Shown here: one piece after another, positions 39,692 through 52,328 of the stretch
Layout: every line of letters begins with the position of its first letter
How positions within the stretch are numbered: the first letter of the stretch is position 1
Assembly (NCBI RefSeq): GCF_022340605.1
Contig: NZ_JAJDNQ010000078.1
Location: 29,404 to 93,403, forward strand
Length of the DNA stretch: 64,000 bases
DNA from: Thiohalocapsa sp.
Lineage (GTDB): Bacteria; Pseudomonadota; Gammaproteobacteria; Chromatiales; Chromatiaceae
Direction: 5' to 3'
Notes under the pieces: model-generated
Seen by the model: only the letters and a program-made list of their open reading frames with translations
The model's database searches: none
Told to the model about the DNA's origin: nothing
Program-made: the position numbers and the translations under genes

Positions 39692-39888
39692 GGCCCGGCC
39701 CCGGGCAGGGAATTTCCTAGGCTCACAAGCTACGCGCGACGCTCGGCCGGGTCAACGCCCCGGAATTGATGGCGCCGGCGCTCCAGCGCCGACGCGCCGC
39801 TCCGGCGCCGCCTCACAGACGTTCATTCGAGCGACGGGATAGTGTCACCGGGTTAACCCGTGGCAATCGTGCAACTATCCTTGCGAGT

Positions 39889-40131
39889 ATGGACGGTATC
39901 GAGAAGATGCTCCGGAAGGCGGGAGAGAACCCGGCCAATCTCCGATTCGCGGAGCTGCGCAAGCGCTGCGAGCACTTCTTCTGGGAGCCGCGGCAGGCCA
40001 GCAGCCACCTGATCTTCAAGACGCCATGGCCGGCTGACCCCCGGTGTCAATTCCAGGACCGGCAGGGCAAGGCGAAGCCCTATCAAGTCAGGCAGATACT
40101 CGCGGCAATAGACAAGCTCGACAATGGTTGA
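39889..40131 (+). CDS. hicA: HicA-family toxin
   Basis: An 80-residue protein of the HicA mRNA-interferase family (double-stranded RNA-binding-like fold). The catalytic His region is SSHLIFKTPWPADPR, followed by QDRQGKAKPYQVRQILAAI, matching the HicA SHxIF and KPxQVRQxL pattern. The start is ATG 39889 (MDGIEKML); it is preceded by a TATGGACGG context without a strong ribosome-binding site. Its stop overlaps the start of a truncated hicB, so the toxin seems to be left without a complete antitoxin. Confidence 0.8.
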   Translation: MDGIEKMLRKAGENPANLRFAELRKRCEHFFWEPRQASSHLIFKTPWPADPRCQFQDRQGKAKPYQVRQILAAIDKLDNG

Positions 40132-40270
40132 TCCGCAGCACTACACCTATCGCATCATCTGGTCGGCGGAGGATCGGGAATTCGTCGGCCTCTGCGCGGA
40201 GTTTCCGAGCCTGTCGCACCTGGACGAGACCCAGGTCGGCGCGCTCCGCGGTATCAGCGCGCTGGTCGCC
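40124..40270 (+). pseudogene. hicB: HicB-family antitoxin, truncated
   Basis: The first 47 residues (MVDPQHYTYRIIWSAEDREF, then VGLCAEFPSLSHLDETQVGA) are a normal HicB N-terminal domain. After ALRGISALVAV the similarity ends at a GTGGGAGCGGC-family repeat (inverse orientation, 40272-40330), so the rest of the RNase-H-like domain and the DNA-binding helices are lost. The frame then runs on in antisense to the next gene. Confidence 0.75.
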
Positions 40271-40271
40271 G

Positions 40272-40330
40272 TGAGAGCGCCGTCCCCGGCGCGATCGCTG
40301 CCAGTCGCGGCGAGGACGCCGCTCCCCCAC
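40272..40330. repeat. REP-like unit at the hicB break point
   Basis: In inverse orientation it reads GTGGGGGAGCGGCGTCCTCGCC, close to the unit at 32408-32440. It begins where HicB similarity ends. Confidence 0.55.
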
Positions 40331-40432
40331 GGCAGCCGGGCGCTGGCCGGAGTTCTGATCGAGGCTGCAGCTTGTTGCCGACCGCTGGACGGCTCTGGTG
40401 CCGAGCGCAGTTTGCGCCCGCGCCGCGCCGTC

Positions 40433-40990
40433 TCAGCCGCCGAGGATATAGCCGAGATCGATGGCGGCGCCCTCGAACGGCGGCAGCTCGACCGGCTGCG
40501 CGGTGTCGTCGGGGGCGGTGAGGGTCGTGACGATGCGGTAGGTGTCGCCGTCCAGCGCGTAGACGACCAGGGTGCGATCCTCCGGCCAGATGAGCCAGTA
40601 ATAGGGCACGCGGTGGCGCTGGAGCAGGAGCAGCAGGGTCAGGGTGTCCTTGCGCTCGTGGCCGGGGGAGACGATCTCGCAGACCCAGTCCGGCGTCAGC
40701 TCGACGACGCCGCGCGGGCGCTCCGGCATGCGCGCCTTGCGCCAGCCGGCGAGGTCATGGCTCGGGCATTGGTGGGCTTCGTAGGCGACGCTGATCTCGG
40801 TGGCGATCCACCAGCCGCCGGGGCCGGAGGAGCGCCGCAACGGTTGCAGCTCGCCGACGACGTTGCCCTGCACCACGCCGTGCTCGCCGCGGGCCATGGG
40901 GCGGCGGACGATCTCGCCATCGATCAGCTCGACGCGCTCCTCGGGCCAGGCGAGCAGGTCGGCGACGGTGCAAAGCTCAAGGGCCTCCAT
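40433..40990 (-). CDS. Uma2 family (DUF820) putative restriction-endonuclease-like protein
   Basis: A 185-residue protein with the Uma2 PD-(D/E)XK fold. The N-terminal part is LLAWPEERVELIDGEIVRRP. The ARGEHGVVQGNV motif follows, then the catalytic core PDWVCEIVSPGHERKDTLTL and the C-terminal YYWLIWPEDRTLVVY. Uma2 proteins are abundant, often multi-copy and of unknown function. Two more lie within 6.5 kb (41214 and 46870). The length is normal. Confidence 0.8.
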   Translation of the reverse strand: MEALELCTVADLLAWPEERVELIDGEIVRRPMARGEHGVVQGNVVGELQPLRRSSGPGGWWIATEISVAYEAHQCPSHDLAGWRKARMPERPRGVVELTPDWVCEIVSPGHERKDTLTLLLLLQRHRVPYYWLIWPEDRTLVVYALDGDTYRIVTTLTAPDDTAQPVELPPFEGAAIDLGYILGG

Positions 40991-41213
40991 GGTCTTGCCT
41001 CTTCGGAACGGTTCTAGAACAACTGAAACGTCGCGGAAGCCAGGACGGCCGATGCGCTTCGCTTATTCGCCCTACGGTGTTCACGTTGTTTCTGAATCGT
41101 TGCTCAGGATTGCGCTAGCCGGGAATGCTGCCCGCCAGCTCATCGCCGGATGCCGCCGTGCCGAGCGCGCGCAGCCAGCCGGTGAGCTGCGCCGGGTCGG
41201 TGCAGGCGTCGAT

Positions 41214-41930
41214 TCATTGCCGCTGCCCCTGATCGAGCACCAGCCCCTTGGCCTCGGCGAGGCCGAGGATCGCCTCGCGCAGCCCGCCGAGGCGGCCCTC
41301 GCTGATGCCCTCGGCTTTGCCCGCCGCCTTGCCCTCCTCGCGCACCCCGTCGAGACCCTCATAACCCGCGCGCTGCAACAGATTGCGCAGGGTCGCGGCA
41401 TTCGCCGCCTCGACATCGTAGAGTGCCTCCACCCGGACGGGATTGCGCAGCACGCCGGGCGCTTCCAGCAGATCGCCGGCAACACGAATGACCACCGGCT
41501 GGCCGGGGGCGTGGACCTCGACCCGCCGCGGCAGGCCGAGCCGCACGACCCAGACCCAGCGGGTACCTGCAGCGAGCAGCTCGGCGATCTTGTCACGCAG
41601 CTCGGCCTCGTCCTGGCCGGTGTCGGCGTACTCGACCGCCAGCGGGGGCACGCCCTGGACCCAGCCGGGCCGGTCCGGGACGTTGCCGACGGCCACGTCG
41701 GGCGCGCGCAGCGTATCCTCCGACAGGGCATAGCCGGTATCGACGCCGGCCTCCGCGACGTCCGGGTCGCTGCCCAGCACCTGCGCGCCAACCAGGTTGG
41801 CACTGGAGCCACGTCCGTCGGTGGGCAGGCAAACCACCGGATGCCCGCGGGAAAGCTCATACGGGTCGCCGGACTTGAGCTGGTCGGCGCGGAACGGGCC
41901 GGGCAGACCGGCGAGGGCCTTGTGTGTCAT
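41214..41930 (-). CDS. Uma2-like (DUF820) protein, C-terminus cut by a stop codon
   Basis: A 238-residue protein starting at ATG 41930 (MTHKALAGL). The Uma2 core is visible as PDVAVGNVPDRPGWVQGVPP, then LAVEYADTGQDEAELRDKI and RWVWVVRLGLPRRVEV. A TGA at 41216-41214 follows LDQGQRQ, and the same frame then continues with IDACTDPAQLTGWLRALGTA to a TAG at 41115. That tail (about 32 residues) is a typical C-terminal end in this subfamily, so one CGA-to-TGA change probably shortened the protein. Activity of the core cannot be judged. Confidence 0.65.
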   Translation of the reverse strand: MTHKALAGLPGPFRADQLKSGDPYELSRGHPVVCLPTDGRGSSANLVGAQVLGSDPDVAEAGVDTGYALSEDTLRAPDVAVGNVPDRPGWVQGVPPLAVEYADTGQDEAELRDKIAELLAAGTRWVWVVRLGLPRRVEVHAPGQPVVIRVAGDLLEAPGVLRNPVRVEALYDVEAANAATLRNLLQRAGYEGLDGVREEGKAAGKAEGISEGRLGGLREAILGLAEAKGLVLDQGQRQ

Positions 41931-42029
41931 GGGCGGGCCTCCAAGTCGAGTAGCGCCGGTTCGGCCAGCGTCTGCAGAGAATTCTAGCAATGGGAGCGGC
42001 ACCGCGAGCCAACTCGCCTGGCGCGGCAT

Positions 42030-42090
42030 TTGGTCCGCACAGCGGACCCTACGGCCGCCGCTCTTCGTAGGGTCGGCTGTGCGGACCGTC
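42030..42090. repeat. Inverted repeat around GTCCGCACAGCGGACCCTAC
   Basis: GGTCCGCACAGCGGACCCTACG (from 42029) is matched by CGTAGGGTCGGCTGTGCGGACC at about 42067-42088, forming a long stem with a short loop. Non-coding, REP-like. Confidence 0.6.
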
Positions 42091-42178
42091 CGCGGCATGG
42101 TCGGAGCACGCTCGCTCGCGACGTTCGCGAGCGCTCGGCCCTAGGCCCTCGGCGCTTCCTCTTGGCCATTCTTCAGTC

Positions 42179-42505
42179 ATGCAACCGAAAGACACCACGA
42201 CGAACGAGGCTTTCAAGGGCTTCACCAACCACGAATGCCCATTTCTGCCCTGCCATCCGGGCGTCAAGCGGGAATTCAACTGCCTGTTTTGTTATTGTCC
42301 CCTCATCGCCTACGAGTGCCCGGGGCCGTATCAGGTGTTCGCGGACGCGAACGGGCTGAAGCGCAAGGACTGCTCCGCCTGCACGCTGCCGCACGACGGC
42401 TACAGGGCGTCCTGGGCCTTCATCCAGAAGTGGCTGGAGAAGCCGGTGGTCTGGGACGGGCACGAGCAGGCACCGCGGTATCTGCGCAAGCTCAGCCGCG
42501 GCTGA
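42179..42505 (+). CDS. Cysteine-rich small domain protein
   Basis: A 108-residue protein with the cysteine-rich small domain (PF04071-like). The conserved run is HECPFLPCHPGVKREFNCLF, then CYCPLIAYECPG, and later KDCSACTLPHDGY. The eight or nine cysteines and two histidines suggest metal binding. The function is unknown. It begins with ATG 42179 without a strong ribosome-binding site. It lies in a repeat-rich gap upstream of metH. Confidence 0.8.
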   Translation: MQPKDTTTNEAFKGFTNHECPFLPCHPGVKREFNCLFCYCPLIAYECPGPYQVFADANGLKRKDCSACTLPHDGYRASWAFIQKWLEKPVVWDGHEQAPRYLRKLSRG

Positions 42506-42950
42506 GTCGGGCCACACCGCCAAGGCGTGACGTCGCCGAGACGGCCGGGAGTCCGGCACCGGGTGGACAAACCAGGGGACTGCGAAAGTATTCCGTGTAG
42601 GTCGGGTTACGCTATCGCTAACCCGACCTACGACTCGGGCGTCTTAGGCGTTGCGAGCGATCCTTGCTCGGTCTCCAGGCGCGGTCCGCCCGTTCAGACA
42701 GCCCCGGGCCGGCGCTCAATCGGTGGCTTGCGCTGCGCTCAGCGGCCCCACAAACGGCCAACGGCCGACAACTTCCGGCGCGACGGCGCCGGATCGCGGA
42801 CGATTCGCATCGCCCAGTCTCCGCACAGGCTTCACCCTGCGACCAACCGGGGGCCTCGGGCACCATGCGTCGCAGGCGCCTCGCTTTCAGTTCCAATCAT
42901 GTTCGCCGGGGCCGCAAGGGTCCCGCGCCCAGCAACACGGCAGTAATGCT
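42506..42950. other. metH upstream region
   Basis: About 445 bases. It contains a perfect REP-like hairpin at 42598-42632 (GTAGGTCGGGTTACGCTATC with its inverse GCTAACCCGACCTAC). I looked for a cobalamin-riboswitch B12 box or a SAM riboswitch and did not find one that I can support. Confidence 0.5.
42598..42632. repeat. REP-like hairpin GTAGGTCGGGTTA / TAACCCGACCTAC
   Basis: Perfect 14-base arms. The GTAGGTCGGG start is shared with units at 54250 and 62478. Confidence 0.65.
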
Positions 42951-46727
<3,777 letters not shown>

Positions 46728-46751
46728 CGAGGGGGCCGGTCAAGGATTTCC

Positions 46752-46857
46752 CCGTAGGTCAGGCTCAGGCAAACAGGCCGCCTCGGCGCTCGACGGAACC
46801 GTCGGACGATTGGGCCTGATCGCCGGGCCTCTTTCGTCGGCCCGACCTGCGAGGGCT
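46752..46857. repeat. REP-like units between metH and a Uma2 gene
   Basis: CCCGTAGGTCAGGCTCAGGC and, at 46836-46853, CGTCGGCCCGACCTGCGAG resemble the ends of the GTAGGTCGGGCCGACG family at 54250 and 62478 in inverted arrangement. Confidence 0.45.
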
Positions 46858-46869
46858 GCCTGAATCGAA

Positions 46870-47397
46870 GTGGCAACGGATTTGTTTCACATCCACCGTT
46901 TCGTCGCCGGCGAGGTCTTCGCGATGACCGGCGCGACCGAGGCCCACAACCTGATCGTCGCCAATGTCATCGCCGGGATTCATGCTCAGCTCAAGGTCAA
47001 GCCCTGCCGTGTTTACCCAAGTGACCTCAAGATCCGCATCGAGACAGAGGACATCGGCGCCTATCCCGACGTGATGGTCATCTGCGGCGAGCCGACGTTC
47101 TACGACGACCGCCGCGATGTCGTCACCAACCCCATCCTGATCGTTGCGGTGCTGTCCGCTTCCAGCCAGGCCTGTGACCGCGGCGACAAATTTCGCCACT
47201 ACCGAGCGCTGCCGAGCCTCCAGACCTACCTGCTGCTGTCGCAGGACCGCATGCAGGCGGAGCTGTTCGCGCGCCAGGCGGACGGCTCGTGGCAGTTCAG
47301 CGCCTTCGGAGAGCCGGCGGATCGTGTCCCGCTCACCGCCGTCGAAGGCGAGCTGTTACTGACAGAGATCTATGACAGAGTGACGCTCGGCGCCTAG
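46870..47397 (+). CDS. Uma2 family protein, short N-terminus
   Basis: A 175-residue Uma2/DUF820 protein. FVAGEVFAMTGATEAHNLIV, then DLKIRIETEDIGAYPDVMVI and LIVAVLSASSQACDRGDKF carry the PD-(D/E)XK core. The usual first 20-25 residues (a VExFLxLxE helix) are absent, and translation must start at GTG 46870 just after a REP region. The N-terminus may have been lost to the repeat. The C-terminal half is normal. Confidence 0.72.
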   Translation: MATDLFHIHRFVAGEVFAMTGATEAHNLIVANVIAGIHAQLKVKPCRVYPSDLKIRIETEDIGAYPDVMVICGEPTFYDDRRDVVTNPILIVAVLSASSQACDRGDKFRHYRALPSLQTYLLLSQDRMQAELFARQADGSWQFSAFGEPADRVPLTAVEGELLLTEIYDRVTLGA

Positions 47398-47399
47398 CG

Positions 47400-48461
47400 C
47401 TACAGCTGCCGCGCCTCCGCCAGCTCGCGCAGCTCGTCCGCCAGGTCGTCCAGTTCCTCGCCCCCTGCCCGGTGCCGGGCGAGCATGTCGTGGCCGAGGG
47501 CGAGCCAGTGTGCGCGGGATACCGCGGCGATCTGCCGGAGCGGCCCGGTGCCCGCGCCTTCGCGCCAGGCGTCATAGGCGTCGGTCAGCGCCGGGAACAG
47601 GTGCTTGCGCATGTTGTTGAGGTTGCCGACGTAGAAGTGCAGCGCCGGCGCATCACCGCGCTCGGCGAGCCGTGGCAGGGTCACCAGGGCGTCGGCCAGG
47701 TGATCGCGCACGGCGCGGGCCATCAGCTCCGCCGGCGTGCCGAGCAGGTCCGCCAGCATGGCGTTCCAGACGGCATCATCCAGCAGCCGGCCGGCCTCGT
47801 ACTCGCCCTGCTCGTGCAGCATGGCATTGTCGATCTCGTGGTCGGTCATGGCGTCGAGCGCGCCTTCCAGGTCCGTGTCGAAGTCGTAGCACGCGAAGGC
47901 GCGGCCCAGGGCGTTGTCCGGGCGATTCCAGCGCCAGCTCTCCAGCTTCTCCCAGAGCATGCGGCGCAGCGACTCGCGGCGCAGAAAGATATTGCTGCCC
48001 AGCGTCATGGCCGGCGGCGCGGCGAGGTCCCGGGCATACTCGCCGGCAGCCACGTAGACGGTGTAACCGCTGCGGCTCACGCGCCGCTCCAGCCGCCCGA
48101 GGAAGAAATGGGGCTTGGCGCGGCTGCCGATGCCGCCACTGTAGACCAGGCCGGAGGCGGCGAGCGAGGCGTTGATGGCATCGGCGTCGAATGGGTCATA
48201 CTCGATCCCCTGGATGCAGAGCGGCCGCAGATCCGCACCTTCCAAGTCCTCCCAGAGCTGCTCGCGCGCCGCCAGCCAGTTGCCAACCGCGTCCTTGGCG
48301 AGCGGCGCGCCGTAAGGCAGTTTTTGCTCCCAGCGGTAGTACTCGCGCATCTTCATGAGGTAGATGCACAGGGAGAAATCGGCGCCGTGGCGCGCATCGG
48401 AGACGTGGCAGTTGTACTGCACCGCGTCTGTCAGTGTCTGCAACTCGTTCGGGTTCATCAC
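47400..48461 (-). CDS. Conserved protein of unknown function (Sfum_1244-like)
   Basis: A 353-residue, mostly helical soluble protein starting at ATG 48461 (MMNPNELQTLTDAVQYNCHV). It has conserved-looking stretches SDARHGADFSLCIYLMKMRE and YRWEQKLPYG near the N-terminus and FYVGNLNNMRKHLFPAL near the C-terminus. I recall similar proteins annotated as an unknown conserved family in sulfur and photosynthetic proteobacteria, but I cannot give a function. It is divergent from the next gene, another conserved unknown, so the two may share a promoter region (48462-48680). Confidence 0.6.
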   Translation of the reverse strand: MMNPNELQTLTDAVQYNCHVSDARHGADFSLCIYLMKMREYYRWEQKLPYGAPLAKDAVGNWLAAREQLWEDLEGADLRPLCIQGIEYDPFDADAINASLAASGLVYSGGIGSRAKPHFFLGRLERRVSRSGYTVYVAAGEYARDLAAPPAMTLGSNIFLRRESLRRMLWEKLESWRWNRPDNALGRAFACYDFDTDLEGALDAMTDHEIDNAMLHEQGEYEAGRLLDDAVWNAMLADLLGTPAELMARAVRDHLADALVTLPRLAERGDAPALHFYVGNLNNMRKHLFPALTDAYDAWREGAGTGPLRQIAAVSRAHWLALGHDMLARHRAGGEELDDLADELRELAEARQL

Positions 48462-48680
48462 AGCAACCTCGATAGTCCGCCGGCGACGCGCACGCGCGTG
48501 CCTCCGCGCTCCGGCCCGCTGACGGGCTCTATTCCCCAGTTAAATAGTCTGGCAAAACGGTAGCAGTTCAAGCGCGTCCACGGCAAACACCGCGCTGCCG
48601 GGGCACGCTTTGCCAGCGACCGCGGCGCCCCCATCTTGACGCGCCAATCAAAGCATCCAGACGAGGAGCTCAAGCCCACC

Positions 48681-49235
48681 ATGGCGCTGCGCATCAAGAG
48701 CCACTGGCAGAACGAAGACATCGACCGCTCGCTCGCGGAGATCGGCGGCGCGCTCGCCTTCATCGCCTTCCGCATCGGCACCGACAAGGCCATCACCCTG
48801 CACTGCGAGCGCTTCGTCTACCGCGACGATGCCCAGCGCATGCTGGTGATCCAGGAGTACCTGGTGTTCCTGATCCAGATTGCCGACCGGCTCGCCCACG
48901 GCAGGCTCAGCGATGACGAGCGTCGCGAGCTCATCACCGCCATGGCGCGCAAGGGCGTCGAGCATGTGCAGGACAACAGCCAGGACCTGCTCGGCCCCGG
49001 CGACTACGGCTCGCCCTTCATCGAGCGGCTCAACGAGCGCTCCGGGGAATACGCGGAATTCAACCTTGACGACGAGGGCCCGTCCTACAGCTTCCTGCGC
49101 CACCTGGGCTTTGAGATCCAGCAGCTCATGGGCGAGCAGGACGAGAACCGCTGGGTCATCGACCAGGTGATGGACAAGGACGGCTGGGACGCCTACAAGC
49201 GCTTCGCGAAGGCATTCAGGGATTTGTTCGAGTAG
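48681..49235 (+). CDS. Conserved protein of unknown function
   Basis: A 184-residue acidic protein starting MALRIKSHWQNEDIDRSLAE, with a helical central part (LVFLIQIADRLAHGRLSDDE) and a C-terminal DGWDAYKRFAKAFRDLFE. ATG 48681 follows GAGGAG at 48662-48667. An upstream TTG in frame adds 15 residues. The family is not recognised by name. It is divergent from the conserved unknown at 47400-48461 and overlaps the end of the convergent EamA gene by 20 bases. Confidence 0.6.
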   Translation: MALRIKSHWQNEDIDRSLAEIGGALAFIAFRIGTDKAITLHCERFVYRDDAQRMLVIQEYLVFLIQIADRLAHGRLSDDERRELITAMARKGVEHVQDNSQDLLGPGDYGSPFIERLNERSGEYAEFNLDDEGPSYSFLRHLGFEIQQLMGEQDENRWVIDQVMDKDGWDAYKRFAKAFRDLFE

Positions 49236-50259
49236 GCAGCGACGCGGCGGTGGGCTCCGTGGACGCCGATCGCGGCGGCCGCCGCGACCACAGGATCCCG
49301 GCCAGGATCAGCAGCAGCCCGAACAGGTGGCCGAGGGTCGGCTGCTCGCCCAGGAACAGCACGCCCACCGCGACCGCCCACAGCGGGATCAGATAATTGA
49401 GCTGGGCCGTGAACGACGGCCCCGCCCGGCGGATCAGCCGGAAGTAGACCACCATCGCCGTGGCCGTGGAAAAGAGTCCCAGGAACAGCAACGCGCCCGC
49501 TACCGCCGGCGTCATCACCGCCAGGCCGTCGCGCACCTGGGGCCAGGTATCGAGGCCGAGCGGCACCGACAGCAAGGCCGCAAGGCCGATGGTGGCCGCC
49601 GCCGTGGTCAGCGCATCGCTCGGCGGACGCAGCCGCGCGATGATGGCCGAGGTGCCGTAGCAGAGCGCGCCGGCCAGCACCGCCAGCATCGGCAACAGCG
49701 GCCCGCGGTCGCCGCCGGCGGCCAGCAGCGCCTGCGGCCCAATCAACACCACCACGCCCAAGAAGCCGGTCAGGAAGCCCGCCACCCGGTTGCCCGTCAG
49801 TCGCTCGCCGGGCACGAACAGGTGCGCCAAGCCCAGCGTCGCCAGCGGCATGACGGCCATCAGGATGCCGGCGAGCCCGCTGTCGATGGCGCGCTGCCCC
49901 CAGGTGATGAGCGAGAAGGGCAACAGGTTGCCGACCACGGCGATGAGCCCGAAAAAGAGCCACAGCCGCGGCCCGCGCGGCACGGAACGCCCCAGCAGCG
50001 CCGCCAGCGGCACCAGCACCGTGGCACCGATGGCGAGCCTTGCAGTCACCACCCATTCCACCGGCAGTGCCGTCACCGCGAGCTTCGTGAACAGGAACGA
50101 CGAGCCCCACATGGCCGTCAGCGCGAGCAGGCTTGCCCAGTCGCCGAGGCCATGATTCGGTGTAGCTGCGGCGACGCGCGGCGCCTGCACTTCGCACGCC
50201 TCGACCGGCGCGCCGCGCTGTCCGGCAGGAGCCGCCCGACCGCCAGCCGCGCCAGTCAC
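49216..50259 (-). CDS. EamA/DMT-superfamily transporter
   Basis: A 347-residue inner-membrane protein with ten helices in two EamA repeats (MWGSSFLFTKLAVTALP and, in the second half, LCYGTSAIIARLRPP). Members export metabolites such as amino acids or take up small solutes; the substrate is unknown. GTG 50259 overlaps the stop of the upstream glycosylase gene (GTGA), giving a 30-residue non-membrane leader. Its end overlaps the convergent unknown gene by 20 bases. Confidence 0.8.
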   Translation of the reverse strand: MTGAAGGRAAPAGQRGAPVEACEVQAPRVAAATPNHGLGDWASLLALTAMWGSSFLFTKLAVTALPVEWVVTARLAIGATVLVPLAALLGRSVPRGPRLWLFFGLIAVVGNLLPFSLITWGQRAIDSGLAGILMAVMPLATLGLAHLFVPGERLTGNRVAGFLTGFLGVVVLIGPQALLAAGGDRGPLLPMLAVLAGALCYGTSAIIARLRPPSDALTTAAATIGLAALLSVPLGLDTWPQVRDGLAVMTPAVAGALLFLGLFSTATAMVVYFRLIRRAGPSFTAQLNYLIPLWAVAVGVLFLGEQPTLGHLFGLLLILAGILWSRRPPRSASTEPTAASLPTRTNP

Positions 50260-51074
50260 AACACCTGCGCGTCGAGTGCCGGCGCAACATCGGCCTGGCA
50301 ACCAGGGCACCAGTAGGTGGATCTGGGCTGCACCCCCAGCACGCCACGGCGCACCGGCGCACCGCAACGCCAGCACGGCCGGTCGCGCCTACCGTAGACC
50401 CAAAGTCCGCCGCCACCATGCGCCGTGAAGCGGGTGGTGCGCGCGCCGCCGCCAACGTTCTGCGCCAGCAGCTCCGCGGCAAGTCGGTAGAGCGCCAGCA
50501 GCGCCACCTCATCCAGCTCCCCGACCGGCCGCACCGGCGGTTGTCGCTCCAGGAACAGCAACTCGGACTTGTAGACGTTGCCGATGCCGGCGGCGATGCG
50601 CTGATCGAGCAGCAGATCCACCAACAGGGTCTGCGGCGCAGCAAAAGCGTCAATGCGGCGCAGCAGCTCCCGCGGGTCCAGTCCGTCGCGAATCAGATCG
50701 CCACCGAGCCTGGCGCCCTGGTCGGCACGGCGGAAACCGTGCAGGCGCAGCCATTGCACCTCCCTCGCGTTGAAGCACACGAAGTCCTGCTGTTCGGTGC
50801 TCAGCACAATTGACGCCTGCCGGCGCGGCTTGCGCCAGGCGGTACCGTGCGGATAGCGGTGCCAAGCGCCGTACATGCCGAGATGGCTGCGCAACTGCGT
50901 GCCGTCGTCGAAGGTCAGGAACAGGTGCTTGCCCTCGCTGGACACTCGCTCGACCCGACGCACACCCGCCGAAGGCCCGAACGCCGGGTGCAACCGCACG
51001 CCGGACACCTGCCGACCACGCAGGGCGGCGTCCAGGTAGTCGGCCAGCTTGTGGATGGTGTCGCCCTCGGGCAT
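50256..51074 (-). CDS. nei: Endonuclease VIII-like DNA glycosylase (Fpg/Nei family)
   Basis: A 272-residue bifunctional base-excision enzyme. The N-terminus PEGDTIH carries the catalytic Pro and Glu (MPEGD is typical of Nei-type, while Fpg has MPELPEV). The helix-two-turn-helix GIGNVYKSELLFLE and a C-terminal zinc finger CWRCGAPVRRG with CPGC follow. It removes oxidised pyrimidines or related lesions and cuts the strand. It is translationally coupled to the EamA gene downstream. Confidence 0.85.
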   Translation of the reverse strand: MPEGDTIHKLADYLDAALRGRQVSGVRLHPAFGPSAGVRRVERVSSEGKHLFLTFDDGTQLRSHLGMYGAWHRYPHGTAWRKPRRQASIVLSTEQQDFVCFNAREVQWLRLHGFRRADQGARLGGDLIRDGLDPRELLRRIDAFAAPQTLLVDLLLDQRIAAGIGNVYKSELLFLERQPPVRPVGELDEVALLALYRLAAELLAQNVGGGARTTRFTAHGGGGLWVYGRRDRPCWRCGAPVRRGVLGVQPRSTYWCPGCQADVAPALDAQVL

Positions 51075-51147
51075 CGGGCCGTTTGATGAGCAGCGTTGGA
51101 AGGGGAGACTTTACCGGGGCGTGGCTGGCGGTTGAAGGGTGTTCTTG

Positions 51148-51201
51148 GGAGTGCGGAGTGCGGAGTGCGAGGTGCGGAGTACGGGGTGCGGAGTACGGGC
51201 G
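51148..51201. repeat. Tandem GGAGTGC/GGAGTAC heptamers
   Basis: Runs of GGAGTGCGGAGTGC with GGAGTAC variants form a short tandem repeat upstream of the glycosylase gene. Confidence 0.65.
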
Positions 51202-51312
51202 CCTGGCCTGAGAACCGTTTGCCGGGGCTGGCTGAGGCAAAGATATCGGCGCCCCGGGGCCTCGCGGTGCCATGGCTTACGCGCGCCTGCCAGAGAGGCC
51301 AGAGAGCGATAT

Positions 51313-51342
51313 GTAAAAAAGAACCCCGCCCGAGGGCGGGGG
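51313..51342 (-). terminator. Intrinsic terminator (minus strand)
   Basis: Read on the minus strand, CCCCGCC-CTCG-GGCGGGG is followed by TTCTTTTTT. No protein gene on that strand ends here, so it may close a small RNA. Confidence 0.65.
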
Positions 51343-51480
51343 AACACGACAAGGAGTCAGAGAGCTTGTGAAGCTCAGGACATTGGAACCGGCACTCCGG
51401 CAAAAGTTCGCCAGTCACTGTTCGCGACTACCCTACGGTCACCATGGATATAACGCACCGCAGCGCCATGAACTTATCAT
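51313..51480 (-). ncRNA. Candidate small RNA
   Basis: A strong intrinsic terminator at 51313-51342 (minus strand) has no upstream coding gene. A second perfect hairpin GAGCTTCACAAGCTC precedes it (near 51363-51377). The 5' end is unknown; a TATATC near 51455 could be a -10. No match to a known RNA family was recognised. Confidence 0.3.
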
Positions 51481-52328
51481 CGGGACTTCTCTGATCACCG
51501 CACCTTGCCCGGCGCCCCGCGCCGCTTTGCCGGAGACGGGAGCGGGAGGCGAAACGACGATGCGGGCCTGACGCAGCATGATATTCAGCGGCACCCAACC
51601 GTTACCGAACACAACCCGACGCCACGCCCACCGCCCTCGCCCCTCCCTGCCTCGGCGGACACGGCGTCCGTGGCCGCACGCCGGAGTAGCGACTTGCAAG
51701 AATAGTTGTGCTATGGTTCAGCTATGTGTGCAGGCCGACGCCACCCGCGCGTCCCCCCACTCGCGGCCCGCACCCCCCGACAACAGATCGTGCAGGCCCG
51801 GCTCCGCCAGACGGCAGCCGCGTCTGAGGTTCGGTTGACGGCAAGCGCTCTTCGCCAAGACGGCCCTATCAGTAGCACCAGTTTGGGCCACAGAAGGGAC
51901 CTGCCTTCCCGCGGCGAGCAAACTTGGCGCGACGCAGCCACGGACGCGCCGAAGCAGCACCTCCCCATTTTGGCCAGTGCCAATTGACCTACCCAGTTGA
52001 CCTACTCAGTTGAGCAAGTTCCGTTTGAGCGAGTCCCGATGTGAGCCACGACGAGTTGGAATCGCCTGCAATTGAACCAATGCCTTGCCAGGTCAGGGTC
52101 TCTGTCCGCGGCAGTGTCAATGTCGCCGCCACGGTCGCCGCCAAGGTTTCACGGGAGCGGCCTGCGTCGGTGCAGCGCCTCGCGTCGGCGCGAAGCCGAT
52201 GCGTACAACCGGCCCGCGGCCAGTATGCCGCTCTCTCGTGCTCACCCCTTTTCCCGCGCCGCAGACCGCGCGGCTCGCCTCCGCCCCCCGTCGCCGGGGC
52301 CGCTCTGTACATCACGACGAGGTAGTGA
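51481..52328. other. Intergenic region without a recognised gene
   Basis: About 850 bases. Several short open frames on both strands have Arg/Pro-rich composition and no family resemblance. The right end holds the ribosome-binding site (GAGGTAG) of the HPF-like gene. Confidence 0.45.

Noticed and set aside
40270..41017. Extension of the HicB frame into a 297-residue protein
   Set aside because: Beyond residue 50 it is antisense to the Uma2 gene and has no HicB similarity.
42640..42950. Possible cobalamin or SAM riboswitch before metH
   Set aside because: No B12 box or matching helix set could be identified by eye.
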